Assembly (NCBI GenBank): GCA_051453625.1 | Contig: JBOZIK010000001.1 | Location: forward strand, 48,331,910-48,385,577 | Direction: 5' to 3' | From: Welwitschia mirabilis | Taxonomy: Eukaryota; Gnetophyta; Gnetopsida; Welwitschiales | DNA: 53,668 nucleotides | Shown: piece after piece, positions 34,151 through 45,964 of the stretch | Position numbering within the stretch: the stretch's first letter is position 1 | How the letters are laid out: every line of letters begins with the position of its first letter | Program-made: the position numbers and the translations under genes | The notes under the pieces: generated by a model | Told to the model about the DNA's origin: nothing | The model's database searches: none | The model's input: only the letters and a program-made list of their open reading frames with translations

Positions 34151-35365
34151 ATTTTAAACTTAAGGGGTATCAAACTCAAGACTTTTAGTAACCATGCCTA
34201 ACTAATAGGAGTACAACCATGATCAATGACTAAATAAATGGTTTAACTATGCCTAAGGATTAATAGTATGTTAATTAGTTTATCTAAAATTTGAGATTTT
34301 GATCTTATAAATAGTCTCACCAATTAAATTACCATCTCATTAGCTAGAGATTAAATTAAATAGAATAGATATGTAATTTGTAAATCTCATGATTATTAAA
34401 TAAGTTCAGTTATGTATTTGTTATTTCATTCGTTATTTTATTCTAAGTTATTTTGTCTTCAAAGATAGTTAATTCCTTTTTTTTTTTACTAGTCCTAAAA
34501 TTAATTAGAGTTAATTAAATAGTTTATGTAATATATCTTAATTTAGATATGTAAATGGTTAACTCCCTCTATTTTTTGAGTCATGGCTAAGATATTGTTC
34601 TACTTTTTAATTAACTATAATACTATGTTTTAAGGCTTTATATTCATCTTATCCAATAGAAAATTAATAAAGAATTTTATTTTTTTAATGGTTATTTAAA
34701 AATCTCTATTTTCTACTAAGGCTATTACTAATGGTGGGAAACCACATAACGTAATCAACGACCTTTCTATTGTATCCACAAAAGCTATTAGATGTGGATT
34801 TGGAATAACAAAAATTAGGGTCAAGTAAATCACATTTAAGTAAATTCCTTTGCTAATAAATGAATGCAAATAACTAAAAAGATAATAAAATGTTATTGTG
34901 AAATGAAAATAAATAAGTCACAATTGACTTCAATACTTGTATGCATCTAAAAAGAAAATGAGTGATTTGATTTATAGCATTAATAGTCTATTATCCTATT
35001 AAAGATGTATTTAATTACAAAATATGAATGCTTATCTATTAGTGAAACTTTTAATGTATTTTATGTCATAAAATACAAATAAATAATAATTCATTTCAGA
35101 AATTAAATCATGCAATGAATTAGTTATCTACCTACAAAACCGATATGCAATATAAAAAGAGAATAGAAATTTATGGGGACAGAGTGAAATAAACATCTAA
35201 GGTTACCCTTGAAACTTTACAATAGTTATGAGAGGAAAGAAAATGAAAATAGAAACATAAAAAACTAATTAGCATAATTGATTTAAGTGAATTCCATCAA
35301 CAATTTGGTAAATAAAATCTTAAAAGTAGATGCATCATAAAACCAAATGAAAGATGTAATAAAAA
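34151..35365. other. Unassigned AT-rich stretch
   Basis: No frame, LTR pair or repeat that I can support. At about 34165-34230 the minus strand has GAGTTTGATACC and a possible upstream A-box-like segment, which faintly recalls a tRNA-derived SINE promoter. The rest shows nothing. Confidence 0.3.
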
Positions 35366-35735
35366 TGAGCTGAATTCTATTACTTGAAATGCATAATAAC
35401 ATGTTTCATATCTCTTGACTAGATATGTTTCATTACAACAAAATAAATTACTGGTCTTCATTTGTTTAATAAACTTATTAATAACTTGAAACGAAGCATA
35501 CCAACTATTCAAAGCTACTTCATGAATAATCATGTCTTTTTATATAATTTATAGACTAGACTATGCTACATTAAATGTGTAAAATCTAGTTGAACTTATT
35601 CATTCCAAATTTATTCATAATTGACATTATCTAAGGAGTATTTCATCTAATTATAATTTTTATGTTTCTTATTTTTGTTTTGTATTTTATTAATTTATCT
35701 TATACTTTATTTTGTTTTTACATAAACTCTTAATA
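35366..35735 (+). repeat. 5' LTR of element G
   Basis: Aligned with 39844-40212 over its length (shared ATATGTTTCATTACAA and CATGAA..TCATGTCTTTTT). It ends ...TTAATA where the other copy ends ...CAACA. A worn primer site (AGATATGAAAG against TGGTATCAGAG) follows at about 35735-35746. Minus-strand open frames across it are chance. Confidence 0.75.
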
Positions 35736-35789
35736 GATATGAAAGTATAGCTATGAATTCAACATGATAACAGCTTACCATCTTAATAG

Positions 35790-36640
35790 TGGTGTAAGAC
35801 ATGAAGAACTCCATGATGATGCTATTTGTAGCTTGAAGATAAATTTCATGTCCTAATATCACTAAAGAATTAGAACACAAGAAAGGCATATGTTACCTCT
35901 GTATCCATGAATACATCATCATTATTCCTTATGAAGAACATGAAGATTAACCACTAAAACTATGGCATCTGTAAGATGAAGATGAAGGATTTTCTAGTTA
36001 AAAAAGAAATTAATGGTTACTTAGAAAAAACGATAAAGATGCATATTTAATCAAATTTATTCTAACTATAAATTTCAGTGATGAAATTTATATTTTGATC
36101 CATAATATTATTAATCTTTAAGAGCATTGTAACATCTTGTAGGATAACTTTCAATCTAAAAACAAGCTAAAGATGAATCATATAACTAATCATTAATTCA
36201 TGAATTTTTGTGATCAAGCTTGAAGATATTAAAGATATCACTTACTTAAATAAGTAAATCATTAGCTTAAAAGCACAAATTAAAAAACAAGATGATTTAG
36301 TGGATAAAGAAATGATTAAGTGCATCTTACTTCAAGCACTATCCTTCAAGTTTGACATGTTTTTTAGAGCATTAGAACATGTTGATAAATCTTATTCATT
36401 TGAATATCTAATGAAAACTTTCATTAAGCCAAAATAAAAATAAAAAGAAGAGAAGGTAAAATACTCATATGTCTTACTACATCTAAAGAATACATGAAAC
36501 AAGAAGAAAGAAAATCAAAATTTTGTAATTCTCTAATAACATGATTTATCACTCTTAAAATTACTATTTCAAGAATATAAATAATGCACAAACAAGGAAA
36601 AGCATAATAAGAAGAGTAAAGATAATAAGAAAACCAAGGA
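35790..36640 (+). pseudogene. gag: gag of element G, decayed
   Basis: The UBN2-type copia gag domain is recognisable at about 36200-36440: D-D-L-V-D-K-E-M-I-K-C-I-L-L-Q-A-L and R-A-L-E-H-V-D-K-S-Y-S-F-E-Y-L, matching the 'LL-sLP-y--f-al' pattern of the family. A Lys-rich stretch follows. No zinc knuckle could be made out. Multiple stops. Confidence 0.65.
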
Positions 36641-36990
36641 CAAAAACTTTAAAATTTCAATCCTAATAGATGATATTACTATCAATATTAAAACACAACT
36701 CATGGACTTAAGAGCATCAAGTCACGTGAGTGGAAACAAGGAATATTTCATAAATCTTGAGCCTTACCCAAGCAACATCATGAAACATGTAACCATCAGT
36801 GATGAAATAAATCTAAGATAAGATTAAAGAGGAATTGTGGAGCTATAATTTCTTTCCCTAAAGAATGCCCTTAACATTTTAAACTTTAAAATGAACATAA
36901 TATTAGTTTTATTTTTAGTTCAAGATGTCTACAAATTTAAATTTAACAAAGGGAAAGATAAGTTATGTTGTAATATCAAAAAAGAGAAAA
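36641..36990 (+). pseudogene. Protease of element G, active site destroyed
   Basis: At 36705-36725 the sequence reads D-L-R-A-S-S-H, where copia proteases have D-S-G-A-S-S-H. TCA became TTA and GGA became AGA, both transitions. V-S-G-N-K-E-Y-F follows, as is normal for this protease. Stops follow from about 36820. Confidence 0.75.
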
Positions 36991-37129
36991 AAGAACATTA
37001 AAGTAATTTAGGTTAGTGGAATATTCTTATTATAAGTGAAAAGACCCAATGATAAAGATTTTTTTTTCAACTATTAAAATAAATGAAGAAATACTTTGGA
37101 ATTAAATATTAGGGAATAGAAACTTTAAA

Positions 37130-37960
37130 GTTCTTAATAAACTAAACTAAGTTAGTGAAGAAGTTCCCAAATTCAAAACTCAAAAATTGGACTATGAAGC
37201 TCATCATAGGGTAAAAATAAATATTAAGCACTTTTAAAAACATAGAAGTAATAGAGTAGATATGTATCTTAAACTAATCCATAGTAACTTATATGAACCA
37301 GTACTATTTTCATCCCTGAAATGACAAAACTATTTTCTCACTTTCATTGATAACTATAGTAGGATGTTGTATACTTTCTATGAAGCAAGTCTCATACCAT
37401 TCATGCTTTTAGAGTGTTTCATGCACTACTAGATAGGAAATTAGAACTAGAAATTAAAAATAATAGGATAGACGAACAAGGATAATACATGCTAAATGAG
37501 TTTTATGATGAACTTGAGAAGGTTAAAAGTTAACATGAAGTAACTCCATCATACATACCTTATCTCAATGAAGTATCTAAAAGAGAAAAATAGAACCATC
37601 ATGAAGATGACCAAAATAATGCTATAAAAGACATGGATTTAGGAGATATTTATATTCAAATAATATCTCCTACTATAGCTCTAAATGAAGATTTGCTAAT
37701 ATGAAAATCATTTGAAAAGGTGGTATCCTATAATCACCTTAGAACTTTTAGAAGAAAGAATTTTATATAAATGACATAATAATTAAAGAAACTATAAAAT
37801 AAATCCAAAACTTGTCTCATATATGGTTATTCTAAAGAGAATAAGGCTTGCTAAGTGTGGAACTCAATGTTCAAAAGAGTCATTATAATCTAAGATATTA
37901 TATTTGATGAAATAACAAAAATTGATAACCTTGATTTGTCCACATCATTTGATATCTTGA
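37130..37960 (+). pseudogene. Integrase of element G, decayed
   Basis: I-H-S-N-L at about 37277-37291 matches the V-H-S-D-L motif with the first catalytic Asp changed to Asn (AAC, 37286-37288). Y-F-L-T-F-I-D-N-Y-S-R follows at about 37332. Further on, P-S-Y-I-P-Y-L-N-E-V matches P-x-T-P-x-Q-N-G-V near 37550. The end of the domain is well kept: G-Y-S-K-E-N-K-A-C at about 37823 and I-I-F-D-E near 37900, the pattern at the integrase-RT border of copia. Confidence 0.75.
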
Positions 37961-38170
37961 GTTTTATCAAGAAAGCGTTAATAGATATTCTTGATGAAAC
38001 TACAAGTTAAATTTAGATGAATTAGATTTTAAATGTCTAATATTAGATTCTCAAGTTATTAAGACAATGAATCACATTGATGGTAAAGAGATAACTATTT
38101 TTATCATAGAAGAATTTGATAAATAAACCCTATATAAAATAATAAAAAAAATTCCTATTGGGTAAGATGA

Positions 38171-38290
38171 GTTTGTGATTCATTGCATAATGACAAGAGA
38201 GTTCTAATAGAATAAAACCAAATTAATGGATATTATAAGTTTGTGATTCATTACACAATGATGAGAGAATTCAAATAGAATAAAACTAAA
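38171..38290 (+). repeat. Short tandem duplication between integrase and RT of G
   Basis: GTTTGTGATTCATTGCATAATG..GAGAG at about 38170 returns at about 38246, a period near 76 bases, with small differences. Confidence 0.55.
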
Positions 38291-38439
38291 CTAAACCATA
38301 TAAAATAATTGAGCCTCTATTTTTACTATCAATAAAATAAGTAATGAAGACATAGCTATTCTAAAATATCCCCTTAAAAATTAACATTAGAAAAAAGTAA
38401 TGTAGGAGAAGTATGACATGATCATGAAGAATTAAACTT

Positions 38440-39843
38440 GGAATCTCATCAAAACAACAATAAAGTAATGGATATGAATTAAATGTTCTATATCAAATAC
38501 AAGAAATATAGTATAATCAACCTATACAAGACTAGATTTTTTATCAAAGATTTTTTAAAAAACAAAGAATTGATTATAACAAAAAATTTGCACCTAGAGC
38601 AAAGATTCATACAATATGAATCATTCTTTATTTGATAATTTAGTATAGCTAGAACTTCTCCTAGCTTGACATCAAATTCACATTCCTAAATGAAGATCTT
38701 AAAAAAGAAATTTACATAACTGAAGCTAACGTATTTAAAATTAGACTTCTCAAAATAAAAGTCTACAAACTAATAAAATATCTATATGTCCTAATATAAA
38801 CTCCACAAGTATGATTTGAAAAATGAATGGATTTCTTAAGAATCTAATTTTTAAGAAGTCCTTTCTAAACATAACCCTCAAATAGAGTAGTAATACTTTT
38901 ATTTATGTTAATGAGATAGTATTAATAAGGGAGCATTAAAAAGAGATTAAGGAAATTGGGAATTCCTTTAATTAAAAAAATTTTAAATACATAACTTTAA
39001 TATCTCAAGTATTTTCTAAGCTTTTAAATATTAAAAAGAAATTAAACACTAAAAATATTTCATAAAAAATGTCAAGTTAGAGGATTGTTAGTGATGAAAC
39101 AATTCCATGGAATGAAGTACAAAGGTAAATCCTCATGAAGTTGTAGAAATAATTGATTCCATTAAGTGATAATAGGTAATATGATATATCTAATGAAAAT
39201 AAGATTACATATTATGTTGTCTATTAACAAACTCTCTAGACTTATGCATTGTATAAACAAAATACACATGAGTTTGGTGATCAAAATATTAGTATGCTTA
39301 GCTAAGATAAGAAGACATGGCATAATATTTAGAAAAGATAAAGAAAGCCTACTTAATTAATAAATTTACATTGGATTAGTTCCCAAGATGGTAAATCAAA
39401 AATAGGTTATGTAGTTCAACTAAATGGAAACATTATTTTTTGGTTAAGCTAGAAATAGAAGACAACAACACTTTCTTCATTAAAGTAAAATATATTATAG
39501 CAACAACTCTATGTTCTTAATTAAAATGAATTCATTAAATCCTAGGTGATCTTAAAAAAGAAGTACAAATTTATATTCCCATCAATTATGATATTAAAGT
39601 AGAATTAAATGAGTAAAGAATCTTATATTTCACAAAAGATCAAAGCATGTCATAGTATTAAGTTCTAATACAGTAGAGAGTTATAAGGATTCATCCATTT
39701 AAGCTATATCATTCATGCAAGCTATGTAATTGCCTTGTGGAAAATACCATATGAAATCATAAAGCTTATTAGAAAAAGCAACTTTTAGTAGTTTGTGAAA
39801 GCTCTACAAATCAAAGAACACTACCTAGAAGTTTGACAGAGTG
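38440..39843 (+). pseudogene. Reverse transcriptase and RNase H of element G, decayed
   Basis: RT landmarks: R-I-D-Y-N-K-K-F-A-P at about 38566 (pattern G-x-D-Y-x-E-x-F-A-P), L-D-I-K-F-T-F-L-N near 38670 (pattern L-D-V-K-S-A-F-L-N, Asp kept), K-V-Y-K-L and Y-V-L near 38765, and I-Y-V-N-E at 38901-38915, where copia has Y-V-D-D; both Asp are lost. RNase H: near 39620 F-T-K-D-Q-S-M, then S-S-N-T-V-E-S-Y matching S-S-T-E-A-E-Y. It ends shortly before the LTR. Many stops and frame changes. Confidence 0.75.
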
Positions 39844-40212
39844 TGTTGGATAAGATGTATTAATAATAAAACATAATATATAATATGTTTTGTATCTCTT
39901 AACTAAATATGTTTCATTACAATAAAATAAATTAATGATCTTTATTTATTTAATAGATTAGTCAATTACTCTAAATGATCATTATAACTATTTAAAGTTT
40001 CTTCATGAAGAGTCATGTCTTTTTGTATATTGTAGAAATTATACTCTATCATATCAAATGTGTGTAATCCAATTATAATTTTTTCATTTCTAATTTATTC
40101 ATAGTTATATAGAATGTATCATTTTATTATAATTTGTACATTTTTCTATTTTTATTTCATGTTTCATAATGTCTTTCTACATTCTATTTTTCTTTCATAA
40201 AAAGTCTCAACA
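39844..40212 (+). repeat. 3' LTR of element G
   Basis: Starts TGTTGGATAAG after the purine-rich GACAGAGTG and ends GTCTCAACA. Pairs with 35366-35735. Confidence 0.75.
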
Positions 40213-41543
40213 ACTTAAGATTTACTATAAAGAAAATTAAAGTATAAGATAGAAAAGGATTTTCAATGAAACAAGCTATAAACTCGCCTTTTAACATAGA
40301 AATTATCCAAATTTATAATAGGATTTATAATGATATTCAATCAAAAATACAAATGTGATTAATATTAAACTTAATGTGGAGGGGTAGAATATGGAATGAG
40401 AATCATTTTAATACTAATTTGGGTTGGTAGCTTCTTATCATTTCTTTTAAAGAATTATCACTAATTCTATTGTAAAGCTGTAACCTATGGATAAGATTTT
40501 CTATCTTATCATTAATTTATTGCTAGTAGTTGGATATTCTATCATTAAGCAATGAAAAAGGTTTAGATTAATTTTGGCTTTTCTAATTTTTATTACTAAG
40601 TGATAGTAGTGGATTATAAAATTTAGATATTTTCTATTTTTATTAAGTGCTAAAGTATTCAACACTCTCATTGAATAATATATGTCATCTCCCCTTCACA
40701 TGATGAGAAGTCTATTAAAGCAATAAAATTTATTTCATTGTCATTAAGCAATATGTATAGTTTTACTTTATTGTATATTTGTCACTCTATGATAAGGCTA
40801 TTGCATTATTAAATACATGTTATTAGCTTATTTTCTACCAATAATCTAGTAAGAATGAAAATTTGAACAAAAAAAAAAGATCTTAAGATATTAAAAAAAT
40901 TTCATTAAAGATGCCAAATCATTATATTTTTTATCAATATGCGAAATGTCCCAAATGATATCCAATTAACATTAATTTAATAGATAAAGTATGATAAAAT
41001 TATCCTAGATATAAATTTTATAATTGTATCATGACTCACTTCTTGTGTTGCGATAGTTCCTTAGCACATGATTTATTCTTAACAAAAACGATAAGCTTCT
41101 GTAATCATTATCATGTAATAAGGATATCAAGTTATGTCTTTTATATTTTAAACTCATAATACCCCATGTGAAAAAACACATATTAATTAATAGGAGTTTA
41201 GGAATAATCTGTAAGAATGGATGTTAAAAAGGTTTGAGGTTTTCTATTAATAAATTCTAAAAGATAAATAAGTCATATATTATACATTTGAGTTTAGATA
41301 TTACATTTTTGAAAATCATAACATATGATACAAAAAGAGTCCAAACTCAAAAACAATGCAAGATCAAATTAATTTCACAGTTTACACTTGTATTTACATT
41401 ATAAAACTTTTCGTCATGATATATAAAATCATGAAACATAGTTTCAAATACAATATGTAATGTATAAGCATCCTTGAAAAATAAAAATAAAGAATTATCT
41501 TTTAGTTAGGATTTTATCTATGAACTTTTTAGTGTAATTCCTA
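40213..41543. other. Unassigned AT-rich stretch
   Basis: No coding frame, terminal repeat or family match seen on either strand. Confidence 0.4.
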
Positions 41544-42097
41544 TGTTGAAAATGAGTGGCCATTTAATTTAATATGTTTAAAGGGAATCTATGTGTAAGG
41601 AATATGTTATGTTTATATGAAATATAGGTGTAAGTGATATGCTATGTTTAGAAGGAATCAAGGTCTAAGGAATATGCTGTGCTTAGATATTATTTATGGT
41701 AAAATGTGTAAGAGGCTAATATTAGATAATTTGGTCATTGTTAAGATTTCTATTAAATCCTTATAAATAAGAGGAAGTGTTGAGATGAAAAGTATTCTTT
41801 GGAAGTTAGAGTTGAGAAGGGAGAAGTATTTTCTCTTAAATAATATTAAGCATCAAAGTGATTATAGTAGTAGAAATCTAGGATGATACATTTTGTGCCA
41901 ATATTGAAGAGAGCTCATAGAAACTATACTTGATGTGATCTTAGTTTGTAAGCTTGTAATTTTGGACCATTCATATAAAGTAATTATTTAATTTTCTTTA
42001 ATAATTTATTTCTTATGTCTTTCTTATTTTTTTCTATTCCTCACTTGATAAACAATTTCAAAAGTGTTCTTGGGGTTTTTTCTACATTCGATCTACA
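41544..42097 (+). repeat. Possible solo copia-like LTR
   Basis: Begins TGTTGAAAATGAG and ends ...CGATCTACA, giving TGT...ACA ends over 554 bp, with CTTATAAATAAGAGG (TATA) two-fifths of the way in and a T-rich end. No second copy is in the window and no clean target duplication was found. Confidence 0.4.
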
Positions 42098-42100
42098 TTA

Positions 42101-42257
42101 TGAAATTCCTAGAAAGGGGTGAATAAGAATAATGATAAATTTAAAATCAAAAAACCTATTCTTAAATGAAATTAATTAGCTTTACATATGAAAACTAAAT
42201 CTCAAAAAAATAGCAAAACAGAAAAATAATTAGCTCACAAGATTTATAGTGGTCTGG
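42101..42257 (-). repeat. Copia LTR edge fragment, host of element E
   Basis: TGAAATTCCTAGAAAGGGGTGAATAAG resembles the plus-sense edge of the F LTR (TGAGCAGTTATCC TAGAGGAAAGGGG). It stops at GATTTATAGTGGTCTGG, where the LTR of E begins. Confidence 0.45.
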
Positions 42258-44209
42258 TGTTGCAGTGTGAATTTATGCAATCCTAAAGTCATTTAGGTAA
42301 ACTTGTGAATCAAATAACTTACAGAAAACACACTCTAGTATAGAAGGGAGTTCACCGAATGTCATAATCCCAATAAAGGCAGTAGGCTCAAAGCTATAAA
42401 ATTGATTTCCAAAGGTATTTTTAGTCTTTTATCTTATAAAAGCTAAAAGGAAATAAACATGTAAATGCAATGCAAATGAATGGATATGAAATGTAATGAA
42501 TTGAAACAAAAATGGATTCTATTTAGATCTTAGTCCTTCTATCACAAGGACTACCTTCTCTATAAATTATATCAATTAAGAGTAGTTTCTAACTAGTTCT
42601 TAACCAACATAAACTATGAGATCTATCAAAGTAAGATATGAAATGCAATATGAATTGGAATAAAAAAGTAATGTAAATCTACTACTAACCAAGGTTAACT
42701 TTAACAAAGGTTACCCTTATGATCTAGATAAATTACATAGTTATCACAATAAACTATGATCAATGTAAACCATAAGGGACATTCACAGAATTGAAATGAA
42801 GAGAGACATTGTATTAATTTNNNNNNNNNNNNNNNNNNNNNNNNNNNNNNNNNNNNNNNNNNNNNNNNNNNNNNNNNNNNNNNNNNNNNNNNNNNNNNNN
42901 NNNNNNNNNNNNNNNNNNNNNNNNNNNNNNNNNNNNNNNNNNNNNNNNNNNNNNNNNNNNNNNNNNNNNNNNNNNNNNNNNNNNNNNNNNNNNNNNNNNN
43001 NNNNNNNNNNNNNNNNNNNNNNNNNNNNNNNNNNNNNNNNNNNNNNNNNNNNNNNNNNNNNNNNNNNNNNNNNNNNNNNNNNNNNNNNNNNNNNNNNNNN
43101 NNNNNNNNNNNNNNNNNNNNNNNNNNNNNNNNNNNNNNNNNNNNNNNNNNNNNNNNNNNNNNNNNNNNNNNNNNNNNNNNNNNNNNNNNNNNNNNNNNNN
43201 NNNNNNNNNNNNNNNNNNNNNNNNNNNNNNNNNNNNNNNNNNNNNNNNNNNNNNNNNNNNNNNNNNNNNNNNNNNNNNNNNNNNNNNNNNNNNNNNNNNN
43301 NNNNNNNNNNNNNNNNNNNNNNNNNNNNNNNNNNNNNNNNNNNNNNNNNNNNNNNNNNNNNNNNNNNNNNNNNNNNNNNNNNNNNNNNNNNNNNNNNNNN
43401 NNNNNNNNNNNNNNNNNNNNNNNNNNNNNNNNNNNNNNNNNNNNNNNNNNNNNNNNNNNNNNNNNNNNNNNNNNNNNNNNNNNNNNNNNNNNNNNNNNNN
43501 NNNNNNNNNNNNNNNNNNNNNNNNNNNNNNNNNNNNNNNNNNNNNNNNNNNNNNNNNNNNNNNNNNNNNNNNNNNNNNNNNNNNNNNNNNNNNNNNNNNN
43601 NNNNNNNNNNNNNNNNNNNNNNNNNNNNNNNNNNNNNNNNNNNNNNNNNNNNNNNNNNNNNNNNNNNNNNNNNNNNNNNNNNNNNNNNNNNNNNNNNNNN
43701 NNNNNNNNNNNNNNNNNNNNNNNNNTTAGTTAAATCATGTAAGAAAATGATATCATTAACATGTAATTGATACAAATGCTGAAAAATTTTTCTAGGACCC
43801 CTACTTAAGCATGTCACTATAGAAGGCCACACATATATAAAAATCATAAAAATGTAACTTTGATGGCTTATGAAATGAAATTATGTATGCATATTATAGC
43901 AACAGTGATAATGGACTATTGTGATAGGCTAAAGTAGTGTTATCTTTCAGAAAATGATGTTTTCAAATTTCATAGTGTCATCAAAAAAAAAACAAAGAAT
44001 TAGAGTAGATATAGCACATTTTAGATGATCTAAAAAACAGGGATATGGAAAAATGTGTGAGTGTACTGCTGTATCCTATAAGATAAAGTTCATGAATTCT
44101 CCAAAAATTTATTCAAATAATATGAAAACTCATCCAAATAACCCATCATAAAGTTAGATTATGAAATCTTAGAAATTAAAAAATTTATGCTGATAAGTAT
44201 AGACTAACA
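42258..44209 (-). repeat. 3' LTR of element E, with a 905-N gap (42821-43725)
   Basis: Matches 52174-53668 from its first base; after the gap, 43726-43775 matches 53622-53668, so the gap is correctly sized. The inner edge at 44209 (minus-strand TGTTAGTC) is inferred from the terminal pattern only. Hairpin arms CCCTTATG (42714-42721) and CATAAGGG (42771-42778) are intact. Confidence 0.7.
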
Positions 44210-44243
44210 CCCAGAAGATGTCCTCCTCCCTCCCATCCTCACC

Positions 44244-44377
44244 CTAACCCACACAAGGGANNNNNNNNNNNNNNNNNNNNNNNNNNNNNNNNNNNNNNNN
44301 NNNNNNNNNNNNNNNNNNNNNNNNNNNNNNNNNNNNNNNNNNNNNNNNNNNNNNNNNNNNCTAACCCACACAAGGGA
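44244..44377. other. 100-N gap with identical 17-bp ends
   Basis: CTAACCCACACAAGGGA stands immediately before (44244-44260) and immediately after (44361-44377) the 100 N. This is what overlapping, unmerged contig ends look like. Confidence 0.8.
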
Positions 44378-45434
44378 AGTAAGACATCCTAGATTACATT
44401 AGGAATAAAGGAGGAGTGTCATCCCCTCTATCATTGGGAGAACAAACATGGGATAATAGTTATTAAATCAGCTATTTAAAGAAGAAGGTAAAGCCAAAAA
44501 AATCTAGAAAACCAGAAACTCAGAAAAACAACAAAAAGAAGATAGAAAACAAGGAAAAAGTGAAGAAACATCCTAAAAAGCAACCTCATGGTGAAGAAGG
44601 AAAAAGTAATAGTAGAAGAAAAATGCACTAAATGGGATGAAACAATGCTCAAAGACTTCTAAAATATGCCCAAACACAAGGAAAACTAAAATTCATCAAA
44701 TCATGAAAAACTGTCAGAAAGAAAACAATAATCCTCTAGGAAGAAATTATGCATAAATAACAAGAAACTAGAAAATGATTAGATCCATAATATGATTCTA
44801 AAAAAGTATAAAAAATGACTTTGAAAATCTAATAAACTAACTAAAAAAACAAAAATAAAAATGGACAATTAAGGACATGAAGAAGATTGCTTTCTTACCC
44901 TAAATGCTATCCTAAAAAATTCTCTTAGCAACAATCATAAAATCACTTAATAAGGATGCATGACATAATACAAAATTCATAAAGTTTCAATTGAATAGGC
45001 AATGATTATGACAATGTCAAGTATGCTAATGTTATCAAATAATAAATGATAAAATAAAAGATATTTTAAAATAAGAACTTACAAGATACCATATCAAAAA
45101 AAATACTAGAATCTATAAAGTAGAGTGATCATGTGAAAGTACTAAAAATAAATGGAGAAAAATAAGTCTAGAAAACAAGCAATACCTCTAATGACATCAG
45201 GGACATCACTGATCTTATAGCCTTGAAATGCAATTTATCTTCCATGATGAGGGGAATGCAACCACTATCAGAGGAGTAAGGACCCATATAGCATGAATAG
45301 CTTACCCCNNNNNNNNNNNNNNNNNNNNNNNNNNNNNNNNNNNNNNNNNNNNNNNNNNNNNNNNNNNNNNNNNNNNNNNNNNNNNNNNNNNNNNNNNNNN
45401 NNNNNNNNNNNNNNNNNNNNNNNAAAGATCATAG

Positions 45435-45476
45435 TTCTTCTTCTTCTTCTTCTTCTTCTTCTTCTTCTTCTTCTTC

Positions 45477-45526
<50 letters not shown>

Positions 45527-45530
45527 TTCT
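45435..45530. repeat. (TTC)14 followed by a CT-rich microsatellite
   Basis: TTC repeats at 45435-45476, then CT repeats to about 45508 and CTCTTT variants to about 45530. Low-complexity 'ORFs' over it (Arg-Glu and Leu-Ser runs) are not genes. Confidence 0.9.
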
Positions 45531-45964
45531 TTTAAGTAGCATTCCATAGTACCAAGTACTTGTAAGGATAAAAGTGAAGGAACGAAATTAGTAACAAAGT
45601 AAGATCATGGAAAAATAACTAATTTACTCACATCATTAAAAGAAAATAAAGAACTTAGGCATATTCCNNNNNNNNNNNNNNNNNNNNNNNNNNNNNNNNN
45701 NNNNNNNNNNNNNNNNNNNNNNNNNNNNNNNNNNNNNNNNNNNNNNNNNNNNNNNNNNNNNNNNNNNNNNNNNNNNNNNNNNNNNNNNNNNNNNNNNNNN
45801 NNNNNNNNNNNNNNNNNNNNNNNNNNNNNNNNNNNNNNNNNNNNNNNNNNNNNNNNNNNNNNNNNNNNNNNNNNNNNNNNNNNNNNNNNNNNNNNNNNNN
45901 NNNNNNNNNNNNNNNNNNNNNNNNNNNNNNNNNNNNNNNNNNNNNNNNNNNNNNNNNNNNNNNN

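Larger units (their letters stand above)
35366..40212 (+). mobile_element. Element G: complete but dead Ty1/copia retrotransposon
   Basis: Two LTRs of 370 and 369 bp enclose gag, protease, integrase, RT and RNase H in the copia order (integrase before RT). Total length 4847 bp is normal for the superfamily. Every domain has stops. No target duplication was found (AAAAA before, ACTTA after). Confidence 0.8.
44210..45964 (-). other. Post-integrase region of E with three gaps
   Basis: Includes a polypyrimidine stretch in plus sense (TCCTCCTCCCTCCC at 44221-44234), probably the polypurine tract of the minus-strand element, a module-like segment at about 44418-44461 (GTCATCCCCTCTATCATTGG..), and gaps at 44261-44360, 45309-45423 and 45668-45964. 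No frame is supported. Confidence 0.5.

Noticed and set aside
35297-35889. Minus-strand frames of 78 and 60 codons
   Set aside because: They overlap the 5' LTR and 5' end of element G and have no matches in its other LTR.
45302-45547. Arg-Glu and Lys-rich, or Leu-Ser, frames
   Set aside because: They are translations of the TTC and CT microsatellite.
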